This document shows positions 26,155-33,566 of a DNA stretch of 37,354 bases, one piece after another (the stretch's first letter is position 1; each line of letters opens with the position of its first letter). The stretch is from Muribaculaceae bacterium (GTDB lineage Bacteria; Bacteroidota; Bacteroidia; Bacteroidales; Muribaculaceae). Below the pieces are notes generated by a model. The model was given only the letters and a program-made list of their open reading frames with translations. It searched no databases and was not told the origin of the DNA. The stretch is taken from contig JAIECF010000007.1 of NCBI GenBank assembly GCA_029068655.1, forward strand, positions 1 through 37,354, given 5' to 3'. The translations under genes were made by a program, and so were the position numbers.

Positions 26155-27383
26155 ATATGAAGAAAACTTTCGTGATTTTTATAGCTGTCGTGATTAGCTG
26201 TGTGGCCCTTAATGCCACACAACTCACCCCGGCACAAATCAAGGCAAAGACTGAGATATATAATGCCTTGAAAAAGACTTGTACTAACATTACTGATGAA
26301 GATGAAAGTCTGCGATTTCAGTATAATGGGAAGCAGTATTTTGTAAGTATACACACGCTTAATCCTCAGGTATTATATCTGAGTCTTGTGTTAGGTTTTA
26401 ACCTTCCGGAGTCATATAATGCAGAAATTGCGAATATGGCAGCTCTTCATGCAGCTTCTGAAAAACCAGTTTGTGCAGCCGCTTATAATGGTGCACTGGT
26501 TTTCTCTTGTGAGACGTACACTAAAGATATTAAATCATTCATAGCAGTAATTCCCGAAATGCTACAAGCCCTGAATAGTTCAGCAGAGGGTTTTCAAGAA
26601 GCTTATAACGAGGCTGAGAAAATATATGTTCCGTCTGTTCCTATGGTATCATATCAGAATCTGAATGAGAATGAATTTATTCATCCCAAGGTGGCATCTA
26701 AAGGAGATTCCAAATTATATATAGAGAAAGTAACTTTAGATCCAAGTTATACTGTACTTGATATGGTAAGCTATAATGGTCGACAGTATCAATGGTGCTC
26801 CATCTCAAAAAATAGTTATATCTCAGTAAACGGCAAGCGTTATTCGATGACACGAGCAGAGGGAATAGAATGTTCACCACTGCATACTGATTATCCCGGT
26901 TGGGATAGTGGACGTGAAGTTTCTTTGCATTTCAAACTATATTTCCCTGCCCTCCCCAAGGGAACAACATCATTCGATTTCTCTGAAGGATCTGTTGATG
27001 GCTGGAATCTCAAAGGTGTAGAGTTAAAACATGGTAATGCATATGCCATCAATGGAGAACGCATTGAAACAGCTTATCACAAATGGGATTGCACTGCAAT
27101 TGAGGTTCAAGATGGACAAACCATCGTAACAAAAACCGTACAGCCCAAAAGTGAAGGAACTTTCATGTATAGTAGTCAAGATGAATACATCGAGGATGCT
27201 GAAACAGGTCGAAAATATTACCTACAGAATAGTAGTATTGGTTTTGAGGGGTCACCGGAAATATCACACGATACAAAGACCATTATTTTCTATGAGGTAT
27301 ATCCAGCACTCCCCTCATCGGTGAAGAAAATCAATATTTCTTCAGGTTCACAATATTACGTAAAAGACTTGAAAATTCGCTAA
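26151..27383 (+). CDS. Exported protein with two related C-terminal beta domains
   Basis: This encodes 410 residues, starting in a four-base overlap with the Sel1 gene. Signal peptide TFVIFIAVVISCVALNA. Residues about 25-165 (RFQYNGKQYFVSIHTL, VCAAAYNGALVFSCETY) are alpha/beta, with a loose YbjN/chaperone-like look. Two similar beta units follow, the first ending KLYFPALPKGTTSFDFSEG with WNLKGVEL and the second ending EVYPALPSSVKKINISSG with YVKDLKI. That internal repeat suggests duplicated sandwich domains of an adhesin or binding type. The family is not identified. A hairpin follows the stop. Confidence 0.78.
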   Translation: MNMKKTFVIFIAVVISCVALNATQLTPAQIKAKTEIYNALKKTCTNITDEDESLRFQYNGKQYFVSIHTLNPQVLYLSLVLGFNLPESYNAEIANMAALHAASEKPVCAAAYNGALVFSCETYTKDIKSFIAVIPEMLQALNSSAEGFQEAYNEAEKIYVPSVPMVSYQNLNENEFIHPKVASKGDSKLYIEKVTLDPSYTVLDMVSYNGRQYQWCSISKNSYISVNGKRYSMTRAEGIECSPLHTDYPGWDSGREVSLHFKLYFPALPKGTTSFDFSEGSVDGWNLKGVELKHGNAYAINGERIETAYHKWDCTAIEVQDGQTIVTKTVQPKSEGTFMYSSQDEYIEDAETGRKYYLQNSSIGFEGSPEISHDTKTIIFYEVYPALPSSVKKINISSGSQYYVKDLKIR

Positions 27384-27409
27384 TCAATACAACCTCATTC
27401 CTAAAAATA

Positions 27410-27447
27410 TGACGGAGGTTGACCTAATTGTGGTTTAACCTCCGTCA
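27410..27447 (+). terminator. Intergenic hairpin, possible attenuator or mRNA processing site
   Basis: TGACGGAGGTT (27410-27420) pairs perfectly with AACCTCCGTCA (27437-27447) around a 16-base loop. No T tract follows, so it may only weaken transcription or protect the upstream mRNA end. It lies in the largest gap (80 bases) inside the island. Confidence 0.5.
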
Positions 27448-27463
27448 CACATAAAACAACATT

Positions 27464-27670
27464 ATGAAACGGATAGTTCTCATCATAACGTTAGTCATAT
27501 CCATTTTTGCAGTAACAAGCTGTCAGGATGGCAATGTCACTAAACTAAAAAAAGAAATACATGCTGCGGATGCGGTATGTCCAATTAGTTACGGACTCGG
27601 AGATGATTTAATCAGCATTAAATATCACGAAAATGATAATACTGTTTTAATGTATTATTCACTAAATTAA
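27464..27670 (+). CDS. Lipoprotein N-terminal fragment, gene split by in-frame TAA
   Basis: This encodes 68 residues. A lipoprotein signal peptide ends at VTSC (Cys20). The short mature part (AADAVCPISYGLGDDLISIK and NTVLMYYSLN) stops at TAA 27668-27670. The same frame runs on for 195 codons to 28258 and the join reads as one continuous protein. The first fragment alone is probably too short to fold as the full domain. Either it is a pseudogene, or the second part is made by re-initiation at ATG 27674. Confidence 0.55.
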   Translation: MKRIVLIITLVISIFAVTSCQDGNVTKLKKEIHAADAVCPISYGLGDDLISIKYHENDNTVLMYYSLN

Positions 27671-27673
27671 GAG

Positions 27674-28258
27674 ATGTCAAGCCATGTCTTTCTGAAGCAA
27701 AATAAGGAAAATATGATGAAACAATTCCGCTTGTCACTCTCACATGATAACTCTCAGCAGATGTTGAAAGACATAGTGAATGCCAAGGCATCTCTAATGG
27801 TGATTTATAAAACTCCCTCAACAGGTAAGACCATCAAGTTCTCTCTGCCCTATGAAGAGTTGAAAGAAATTAAAAATAATCCATTATCGGGAACTGAAGT
27901 TAAGAGAATGATCCTTGAGAACAGTATCGCTATGCAAAATTCTTCCATGCCTATGAAAATAGATGAAGGTATTGCTCAAACTAAAGTGTCAATTGTTGAT
28001 GATAATCTCGTCTATTATTATGAAATGGATGAAGATATATACGACATGAAGGCACTGAAAAAAAAGCCAGCAGAACTGAAAGATGGAATCAGAGAAGAAT
28101 TAAAGAATATGCGTAGAGACCCTACTATGCAGCGCGAGTTACAAATGTTGAATGCTTTAGGAATGGGTTATATGTATCGTTATTACGGAAAGAACAGTAA
28201 GGACTATGTGGATGTAATATTCACTTCGGATGAGTTAGAGAAATATATATCAAGATAA
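27674..28258 (+). CDS. C-terminal part of the split lipoprotein
   Basis: This encodes 194 residues starting three bases after the preceding stop and in the same frame. It lacks a signal peptide although its sequence looks like the body of an exported lipoprotein. Its own fold shows ASLMVIYKTPSTGKTIKFSL and a later VSIVDDNLVYYYEMDEDIYD, which resembles the strand ISIKYHENDNTVLMYYSLN in the upstream fragment. So the intact protein probably had two related halves. No known family is recognised. If the stop is real in this strain, this part would remain in the cytosol, cut off from export. Confidence 0.6.
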   Translation: MSSHVFLKQNKENMMKQFRLSLSHDNSQQMLKDIVNAKASLMVIYKTPSTGKTIKFSLPYEELKEIKNNPLSGTEVKRMILENSIAMQNSSMPMKIDEGIAQTKVSIVDDNLVYYYEMDEDIYDMKALKKKPAELKDGIREELKNMRRDPTMQRELQMLNALGMGYMYRYYGKNSKDYVDVIFTSDELEKYISR

Positions 28259-28270
28259 ATACTGCATAAT

Positions 28271-28999
28271 ATGTCTTTTATATTCGGAAGTCGTATGGAA
28301 GATTTCGAACATGGTTCTTTTGTTAGAGCCATGATTCAGAATCATGCAGATTCACTTTTTCAATTTATGGTTGTTGATTTTGAATCGAAGGAAGGGGAAA
28401 CGGCAACATTGATTGAACGTAAACTTTTAAGAATAGAAGCATTGCGTCAGTCGGCAATATCCTTTCAATCCTTAATTGAAGAAGTAGATGTGCGATTGGA
28501 ATTAAGAGAATTAGTTAGTTCTGAGTTAAAGAAGAAAGACCAAGTACGCATCCTTAATGGAATTGAACTTTCACGGAATGAATTACTCAAGTTATTTTAT
28601 TATGCTGAGGAGATAGGATATACCTTTTCATTCTTTATACGAGATGCAGAAAGAACTGTTTTTCTAGATAAAACTATGCCGAAGATTATATTCTTTGACG
28701 AGGATGGTAAACCTCAATATGTCGGGGAGACAGATTTATCTGAAGGACAAATGAAACATTTGGTTGAAAATCGCCAGTCATTGATTGTTTGGTTGCTTGA
28801 AAAGGATAATATTTGGCATTGCTTTCTCCAGACCATTAAAGGCTTAAAAGGTAAAGAAAGTAGTAAGATGGGAACAGTTCCTCATATTCATTATTTATCA
28901 AGTTCCTTTGGAATAACAAAGGAGGAACTATTGAAAAAAATAAAGAATGACGGTGAGTATATGGCTTCAAAAGTTCATATCCCCATAAGTGATATGTAA
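28271..28999 (+). CDS. Cytosolic protein of unknown function before the third kinase
   Basis: This encodes 242 residues with no signal peptide or membrane helix, unusual among its exported neighbours. The sequence is helical and charged (TLIERKLLRIEALRQSAI, LRELVSSELKKKDQV) with a central alpha/beta phrase FSFFIRDAERTVFLDKTMPK and FFDEDGKPQYVGETD. It ends four bases before the third kinase, to which it is probably translationally linked, so a kinase substrate or regulator is a reasonable guess. I do not recognise the family. Confidence 0.7.
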   Translation: MSFIFGSRMEDFEHGSFVRAMIQNHADSLFQFMVVDFESKEGETATLIERKLLRIEALRQSAISFQSLIEEVDVRLELRELVSSELKKKDQVRILNGIELSRNELLKLFYYAEEIGYTFSFFIRDAERTVFLDKTMPKIIFFDEDGKPQYVGETDLSEGQMKHLVENRQSLIVWLLEKDNIWHCFLQTIKGLKGKESSKMGTVPHIHYLSSSFGITKEELLKKIKNDGEYMASKVHIPISDM

Positions 29000-29002
29000 G
29001 AT

Positions 29003-30661
29003 ATGGAAGAACTGAAAGTAGGTGATATAATTAAAGAGCGTTACACTTTGGTAAGATTTCTCGGAAGCGGTAGTTTTGGAGAAGTTTGGCTTGCGCATGA
29101 TCAAATGACCGGACGAGATGTGGCTTTGAAGATTTATCTTAGTCTTGATCCAGCAGGTGTAGGTGAGTTTCAACGCGAATATTCCAACACTGCGGATTTA
29201 TCAAGTCCGTATCTTTTGACACCGGAATATTTTGATGTTCACCATCGCAGACCATTTCTGGTAATGAAATTTTGTGAGAATGGGTCTTCTTCCAAACTTG
29301 CAGGTCAAATAACTGAAGATAAACTTTGGGATTTTATCCATGATGTGGCATCTGGTTTAGAGGTACTACATTCACAATCAGATCCAATCGTTCATCAAGA
29401 TATAAAACCCGATAACATTCTTGTTGATAGTAATGGCAGATTTTTGATTACTGACTTCGGAATTAGTAAACGTCTCCGTGCTACAATGAGTCGTCAGTCA
29501 AAACGAGACGTTAGTTCAGGTGCAATGCCGTATATGGCTCCTGAGCGTTTTGATAGTGTTCCAAAACTCAATCCATCTTCAGATATATGGTCATTAGGTG
29601 CATCAATATATGAGCTTGCAACTGGCGAACTCCCATTAAATGGTTTTGGAGGAAGTATGCTAAAGCATGGTGCTGAAATTCCGTCGCTAGATTCAGCCTT
29701 ATCTCAACCATTGAATGATTTGATGATGAGTTGCATGGAGTTACATCCTGAAAAACGGCCGACAGCTAAGGACATTATTGACGCAGCCATTACTAAATCT
29801 TATAAGACTTCTAATCCCGACCGATTAAAGACTTCTGAAAAAATATATAAGGAAACAATTAAAGAGGATAACTCTAAGGCCAAGCGTAAGTATAATATTG
29901 GACTAATTATCGTATTGGTGGCTTTAGCCTTTGGTGTTTATAAAATGTTTGTACAGGACACTCATGTCCAAAATATTAATGACAATGAAAATAATGGTGT
30001 GAGAAAGGACTCTATTGTCACGGAGACTGTTTCAGTTGAGCAAGTAGTGGTAGAACCAGAGATTATCTCTGAAGCCCAAGTAACAGTGTCAGTCCCTAAA
30101 CCCTCGAAAGTTTCTGGACCCAATAGTTATCCATTCAACGCAGCTGGATGTCCATTTGTATTTGTGCGCGGGAAAGATCGAGATGCTATGGTGGCGAATA
30201 AATCAGTTAAGGCCAATATCTATGGTAGAAATTACACTTTTAGTGTTGGAGACAATCATCCCAATGGAACCAGAGCTTTGGTAATTGCAGATGGTTATGG
30301 ATACAATTTATTGTTTGATCTAGAATTATCGCAAGAAGATAGTGAAATCTTCTTTGATGAATTCGATGGTTTTAGGACAGACTGCAATATGCAACTTACA
30401 GCTATGGATATTAATAATGATGGCGAATGTGAGTTATTATTGTCCTTACAGTCTGAAGGTTGGTGTATTGAGAAAACCTTTGTCTTCAAACTATTACCAC
30501 ATCCCTATCAGGATTCTTTAGTTAAATATTTGGGAGTTGCAGATGGTCAACTTCATATGTATATAGATGGAACAACTATCGTAGCTCCGTATGGAGGTCA
30601 AGGACTCTATGAGGAATATATTTTAGCTTCTAATGGTAGAATAGTTAATATCGGCAATTAA
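29003..30661 (+). CDS. Membrane-anchored Ser/Thr kinase with periplasmic beta domain and calcium-loop-like motif
   Basis: This encodes 552 residues. The kinase domain at 10-265 has GSGSFG (21-26), Lys43, HQDIKPDN (His131, Asp133), DFG (151-153) and YMAPERFD; it is very similar to the kinase at 23129, including the non-RD HQD. A membrane helix lies at 297-314. The extracytoplasmic part has a linker and, from about 375, a beta-rich domain (CPFVFVRGKDRDAM, NYTFSVGDNHPNG) with AMDINNDGECELLLSL, a DxNxDGxxE loop (Asp469, Asn471, Asp473, Glu477) like calcium sites of FG-GAP or dockerin modules. This end is unrelated to the TPR-like end of the other kinase, so the two probably sense different signals. 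Confidence 0.92.
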   Translation: MEELKVGDIIKERYTLVRFLGSGSFGEVWLAHDQMTGRDVALKIYLSLDPAGVGEFQREYSNTADLSSPYLLTPEYFDVHHRRPFLVMKFCENGSSSKLAGQITEDKLWDFIHDVASGLEVLHSQSDPIVHQDIKPDNILVDSNGRFLITDFGISKRLRATMSRQSKRDVSSGAMPYMAPERFDSVPKLNPSSDIWSLGASIYELATGELPLNGFGGSMLKHGAEIPSLDSALSQPLNDLMMSCMELHPEKRPTAKDIIDAAITKSYKTSNPDRLKTSEKIYKETIKEDNSKAKRKYNIGLIIVLVALAFGVYKMFVQDTHVQNINDNENNGVRKDSIVTETVSVEQVVVEPEIISEAQVTVSVPKPSKVSGPNSYPFNAAGCPFVFVRGKDRDAMVANKSVKANIYGRNYTFSVGDNHPNGTRALVIADGYGYNLLFDLELSQEDSEIFFDEFDGFRTDCNMQLTAMDINNDGECELLLSLQSEGWCIEKTFVFKLLPHPYQDSLVKYLGVADGQLHMYIDGTTIVAPYGGQGLYEEYILASNGRIVNIGN

Positions 30662-30714
30662 AATTTAAGACACAGAGACAAACAACGTTTATGCTGATTC
30701 TTACATATCAAAAT

Positions 30715-31377
30715 ATGAGAAAATTTGTATTGGTGATAATACTCCTGACGGGCTGTTTGGCTGGCAAGGCTCAATCGGGTTCAGTTGGCTACGGCTATGC
30801 TTATACTGATTCCGTTGAAGTCATAGAGGTAATCGATGTTGTTGAAGCTGTTGATTCCCTTGATTATGTCGATTATTCATTGTATGGGATAATCAAAAAT
30901 CGTGATTGGGATCGTCTGGTCCTGGACAGAGAACAAGCTTTATCCGTGTTAGACCATCTCCCTTCTGATGCTTACGGCTTAAATGAACGTGCTTCTGTCC
31001 GGAAGCTGTTAACTACCAAGAATCTAAAGATTACCAATCAAGAACTGATGGCTTACCGAAAGGTTCGTTCCATTCAAGTCAGTCGAATGGGTATTTTTTC
31101 GTATCCATACTTCTCGTGCCGCTTTAAGAGAAAGGATGGTAAATTATTCTTTGAGAAGATAAGCGGAAGCCAAAGGAAATCAGGATATATCTATGATAAT
31201 AAATCTGACTCTAAAGTTTTTCTCGGTGGCTGGTCTGTAAATGATGATCCTCAGACAACATACGATAGCGAAAATTCTGAACCGGGAATGATTTATAAGA
31301 TTGGACCCAACAAGGTTATTATGGTCTTCCTTGCTCCTGATGAACAATCTTTTGAAATATACGAACTAATCAAATAA
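30715..31377 (+). CDS. Exported protein of unknown function
   Basis: This encodes 220 residues from ATG 30715 (MRKFVLVIILLTGCLAGKAQ). That start is preferred over ATG 30691 because it gives a clean signal peptide; LTGC could alternatively be a lipobox. A Val/Asp-rich stretch (VEVIEVIDVVEAVDSLDYVD) follows, then a globular part with YFSCRFKRKDGKLFFEKISG, VFLGGWSVND and ending VIMVFLAPDEQSFEIYELIK. It resembles small Bacteroidales exported proteins of about 200 residues without assigned function. It lies 53 bases after the third kinase and seven bases before the TPR gene. Confidence 0.75.
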   Translation: MRKFVLVIILLTGCLAGKAQSGSVGYGYAYTDSVEVIEVIDVVEAVDSLDYVDYSLYGIIKNRDWDRLVLDREQALSVLDHLPSDAYGLNERASVRKLLTTKNLKITNQELMAYRKVRSIQVSRMGIFSYPYFSCRFKRKDGKLFFEKISGSQRKSGYIYDNKSDSKVFLGGWSVNDDPQTTYDSENSEPGMIYKIGPNKVIMVFLAPDEQSFEIYELIK

Positions 31378-31383
31378 CAAAAT

Positions 31384-32121
31384 ATGCAGCCTCAAATTCA
31401 CTTCCTCATACTTTCTATAATGATCCTAACGACAACAGTTTGCAATGCCCAAGTCGGAGTCGTTACTAATAACCTTACCCTTAATGACCGTGTTGAGTAT
31501 TTTATCACTAATTCTAATTGTGATGAGAATGAATTGAATGAGTTAGTACGCATGATTCAGAAGCAAGGTGATTTACTGGAAGGTTTACGTGTGATGAATG
31601 TGGCGGTCAAACGTTTCCCGGATAGCTATTATGCTCACTATATGCGAGGTTTTTATAATCGAAATCTTGAGAATTTTGAGGAAGCAATTTCCGATTTTTC
31701 TAAAGCCATCTCAATCGAACCTCGATACGCCGGAGCATATAACGATAGAGGCGAATGCTATCAAGCACTTCATCAAGTTGCCGAAGCAAATGCTGATTTT
31801 AATTCGGCTATAATGGAAAGCGAAAAGTTATTGAATGCCGGACTTCAGTATGAGGGTATTGAGTTTGCCAAGCCTTTTGCTTTAGTCGGTCTTGGGAGAA
31901 ACATAGAAGTTCGTGAATGGATAAAAAACTATGCGGGTAATGACTATTATGATGTCGCTTGTTTATACTCAAAAATAAGATATAGGGAAAATACTCTAAT
32001 GTATATCAAGAAGGCATTAGAGAACGGCTACTCAAATATTGACTTCATCAAGGCTGATAATTGTATGAAGTGGATAGCTGATTCTGAGGAATTCGTTAAT
32101 CTGATAAACCAATATAAATAA
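31384..32121 (+). CDS. Exported TPR protein
   Basis: This encodes 245 residues with a signal peptide (FLILSIMILTTTVCNAQ). Residues about 50-150 contain TPR units: GLRVMNVAVKRFPDSYYAHY, FEEAISDFSKAISIEPRYAG and AYNDRGECYQALHQVAEANA. The last part (DVACLYSKIRYRENTLMYIK) continues helical. TPRs mediate protein binding; in the periplasm beside two kinases with extracytoplasmic ends it could be a scaffold or ligand. The gap to the previous gene is six bases and to the next five, supporting one transcript. Confidence 0.85.
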   Translation: MQPQIHFLILSIMILTTTVCNAQVGVVTNNLTLNDRVEYFITNSNCDENELNELVRMIQKQGDLLEGLRVMNVAVKRFPDSYYAHYMRGFYNRNLENFEEAISDFSKAISIEPRYAGAYNDRGECYQALHQVAEANADFNSAIMESEKLLNAGLQYEGIEFAKPFALVGLGRNIEVREWIKNYAGNDYYDVACLYSKIRYRENTLMYIKKALENGYSNIDFIKADNCMKWIADSEEFVNLINQYK

Positions 32122-32126
32122 TAAAC

Positions 32127-32681
32127 ATGTGTAATATCGAACAATGCTCTCGCTGTCGAAACAACTTCGACACGTGTGGTTACTACGACCACACTGACAC
32201 GGCTCCTTGCAGCCGATTCGTCAAGCCAATTGACAACTCTAAAATGTTTGCCCGTTGGTATAAGTTTTCTGGCCGTATTGGTCGACTAGAATATGTTCTC
32301 ACCTTGGTAATTGCCGTAGTCCTCTACTTTTTTGTATTACTGGGGGTTGGTCAGCTCCTGCAAGCTATGGGTATAACTATTGAAAGTAATGTGGGGCTAT
32401 ACATTTTTACACTCGGCGCAATGCTACCCTCTGTCTACTTAATGCTTGCCGCCGGAATCAAGAGAACCCACGACACTCGTGTATCGGTATGGTATGCCCT
32501 TATACCGGTGATCGTAGCACTCTGTCTTATGCTCGGAATAATCCCGGGATTAATTCCTATCCTCATTGGTATCGCTGGATGTGTTTATCTATTCAAAGAT
32601 GCTGGGGAAGATGGAGTGAACGAACATGGGTCGAACCCAGTACAACCTTATGCTGAACAATTAAATTTTGAGGAAGCATAA
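32127..32681 (+). CDS. DUF805 membrane protein with Cys-rich N-terminus
   Basis: This encodes 184 residues. The N-terminus has a cluster of Cys/His (Cys2, 7, 10, 17, 28; CSRCRNNFDTC) that may bind zinc, echoing the zinc ribbons of the first island gene. DUF805 follows from about residue 43: FSGRIGRLEYVLTL, hydrophobic helices near 56-78, 89-110 and 122-156, then KRTHDTR and the ending LFKDAGEDGVNEHGSNP typical of the family. DUF805 is an integral membrane family of unknown function, recurrent near stress or phage-like genes. It is the last gene of the island; the next 120 bases lead into an IS66 remnant. Confidence 0.9.
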   Translation: MCNIEQCSRCRNNFDTCGYYDHTDTAPCSRFVKPIDNSKMFARWYKFSGRIGRLEYVLTLVIAVVLYFFVLLGVGQLLQAMGITIESNVGLYIFTLGAMLPSVYLMLAAGIKRTHDTRVSVWYALIPVIVALCLMLGIIPGLIPILIGIAGCVYLFKDAGEDGVNEHGSNPVQPYAEQLNFEEA

Positions 32682-32751
32682 TCACTTGATTAATATCTAA
32701 TCTTAAATGGAGTTTCGTTTACATGTTTATAATTTAGGTATCTGTATATGT

Positions 32752-32988
32752 GTAAGCATTAACTGAAGTACACCTTTTGGAGGTTGCCGTTAGGTTGTAA
32801 CTTTGCATTTCAAAGTTGCACTAACTGCAACCTCCAGTTTTATGACAAAAACAGAGTTCCAGGATCTACAGATCAGAGCCGCAGCGAGCGGCATGACCCT
32901 GAAGGCGTTTCTTCAGGCAGAGGGTGTGGCCTATTCCACCTACAATTACTGGTGCAGGAAAGTTTATTATTCATCAGCCATTTTGTAG
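32752..32988 (+). mobile_element. IS66-family left end with truncated tnpA
   Basis: The element end begins GTAAGC (32752), as usual for IS66 family termini. Within it, GGAGGTTG (32779) to CAACCTCC (ending 32835) forms a long imperfect inverted repeat of about 25 bases per arm. A promoter (TTTG 32776-32779, 18-base spacer, TAACTTTG 32798-32805) lies in the first arm. The first transposase frame (ATG 32842, 48 codons) reads TEFQDLQIRAAASGMTLKAF and AYSTYNYWCRK, as IS66 TnpA, and then leaves homology near 32960. The rest of the IS is missing. Confidence 0.75.
32842..32988 (+). pseudogene. IS66 TnpA, truncated
   Basis: Only 48 codons remain of an ORF normally of some 110-130 codons. The helix-turn-helix part GMTLKAFLQAEGVAYSTYNY is kept and the C-terminus VYYSSAIL comes from flanking DNA. 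Confidence 0.75.
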
Positions 32989-33060
32989 GTGATGGGTACG
33001 TATTCCGGACTAAATCCGTTTACCATTTCCGGTGGACGGCGCAGGGAAGATGCGATTTTT

Positions 33061-33103
33061 AACTCGCAAAATTTGCGAGTTATTATTCGCTGTATTATCT
33101 TTG
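33061..33103 (+). promoter_or_regulatory. Promoter overlapped by a perfect 21-bp palindrome
   Basis: AACTCGCAAA (33061-33070) and TTTGCGAGTT (33072-33081) form a perfect inverted repeat with one central base. Its right arm contains the -33 TTTG (33072-33075). After 20 bases comes TATCTTTG (33096-33103). The geometry is that of a promoter repressed by a dimeric helix-turn-helix protein. The ATG at 33124 is 20 bases further on. Confidence 0.75.
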
Positions 33104-33123
33104 CAATAAAATATGAACTGCTT

Positions 33124-33378
33124 ATGTTTTTCCACGAAAGAGAGAATAGGGATATTCCGTATTCTATTGACATCACTGGAAAAAAATCCACCGAAAATGA
33201 ATCTCCATTCAAAGACATCACAATCGAGACAGAGGGCCTTTACCACTACATCACTGCAAACTATGGGTCTACCTCACTACGGGACCGAATCGGAGAGATT
33301 GATCAGGCACGTTTGGAGAATAGAGAAATCACTCTGACTGATCTTGCATACAAGCACTTCGCCTATATACTTGATTAG
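33124..33378 (+). CDS. Small hypothetical protein under a palindrome-controlled promoter
   Basis: This encodes 84 residues from ATG 33124, the first in-frame ATG after the promoter. The sequence (SIDITGKKSTENES, YHYITANYGSTSLRDRIGEI, ITLTDLAYKHFAYILD) is charged with likely C-terminal helices and has no signal peptide. No family is recognised. The frame stays open past TAG 33376 into an ATPase-like remnant, so this may be the head of a lost larger gene. It is also possible that the promoter is what remains of a toxin-antitoxin or regulator locus. Confidence 0.45.
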   Translation: MFFHERENRDIPYSIDITGKKSTENESPFKDITIETEGLYHYITANYGSTSLRDRIGEIDQARLENREITLTDLAYKHFAYILD

Positions 33379-33471
33379 GGCTCCGATGCTGTAGAATGTT
33401 TCAGCATCGAAAGGAAAATCTTGAAAGATTTCAAGCGCAATAAGGTAATCACCCTCTTGGGGCCAAGACAA
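33379..33471 (+). pseudogene. N-terminal remnant of an AAA_14-type ATPase
   Basis: Directly after the preceding stop and in its frame, the translation includes SIERKILKDFKRNKVITLLG followed by PRQC. This is the common N-terminal run of AAA_14/DUF4143 ATPases up to the first half of Walker A (GPRQ then normally GKT). It is broken there by the REP-like hairpins. The short length keeps confidence moderate. Confidence 0.5.
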
Positions 33472-33482
33472 TGCCATAAAGC

Positions 33483-33566
33483 GCCTCTCCGAGGCTACTG
33501 AGCTTTTTTAGGGTTTCCCCAGGCTGAAGCCTGGGGTTTTGGCATAATGACAGCTCTCCGAGCTGT
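33483..33566. repeat. Cluster of three REP-like hairpins
   Basis: Three short palindromes: GCCTC-TCC-GAGGC (33483-33495), CCCCAGGCT-GA-AGCCTGGGG (33517-33536, followed by TTTT) and ACAGCTC-TCC-GAGCTGT (33550-33566). The first and third share the CTC-TCC-GAG core. The arrangement resembles repetitive extragenic palindromes linked to REP-associated transposases; the middle one may also terminate transcription. Confidence 0.55.

Noticed and set aside
17305..32681. Type VI secretion regulatory module
   Set aside because: Kinase, PP2C and FHA are present but no Tss/Hcp/VgrG-type genes lie in the window.
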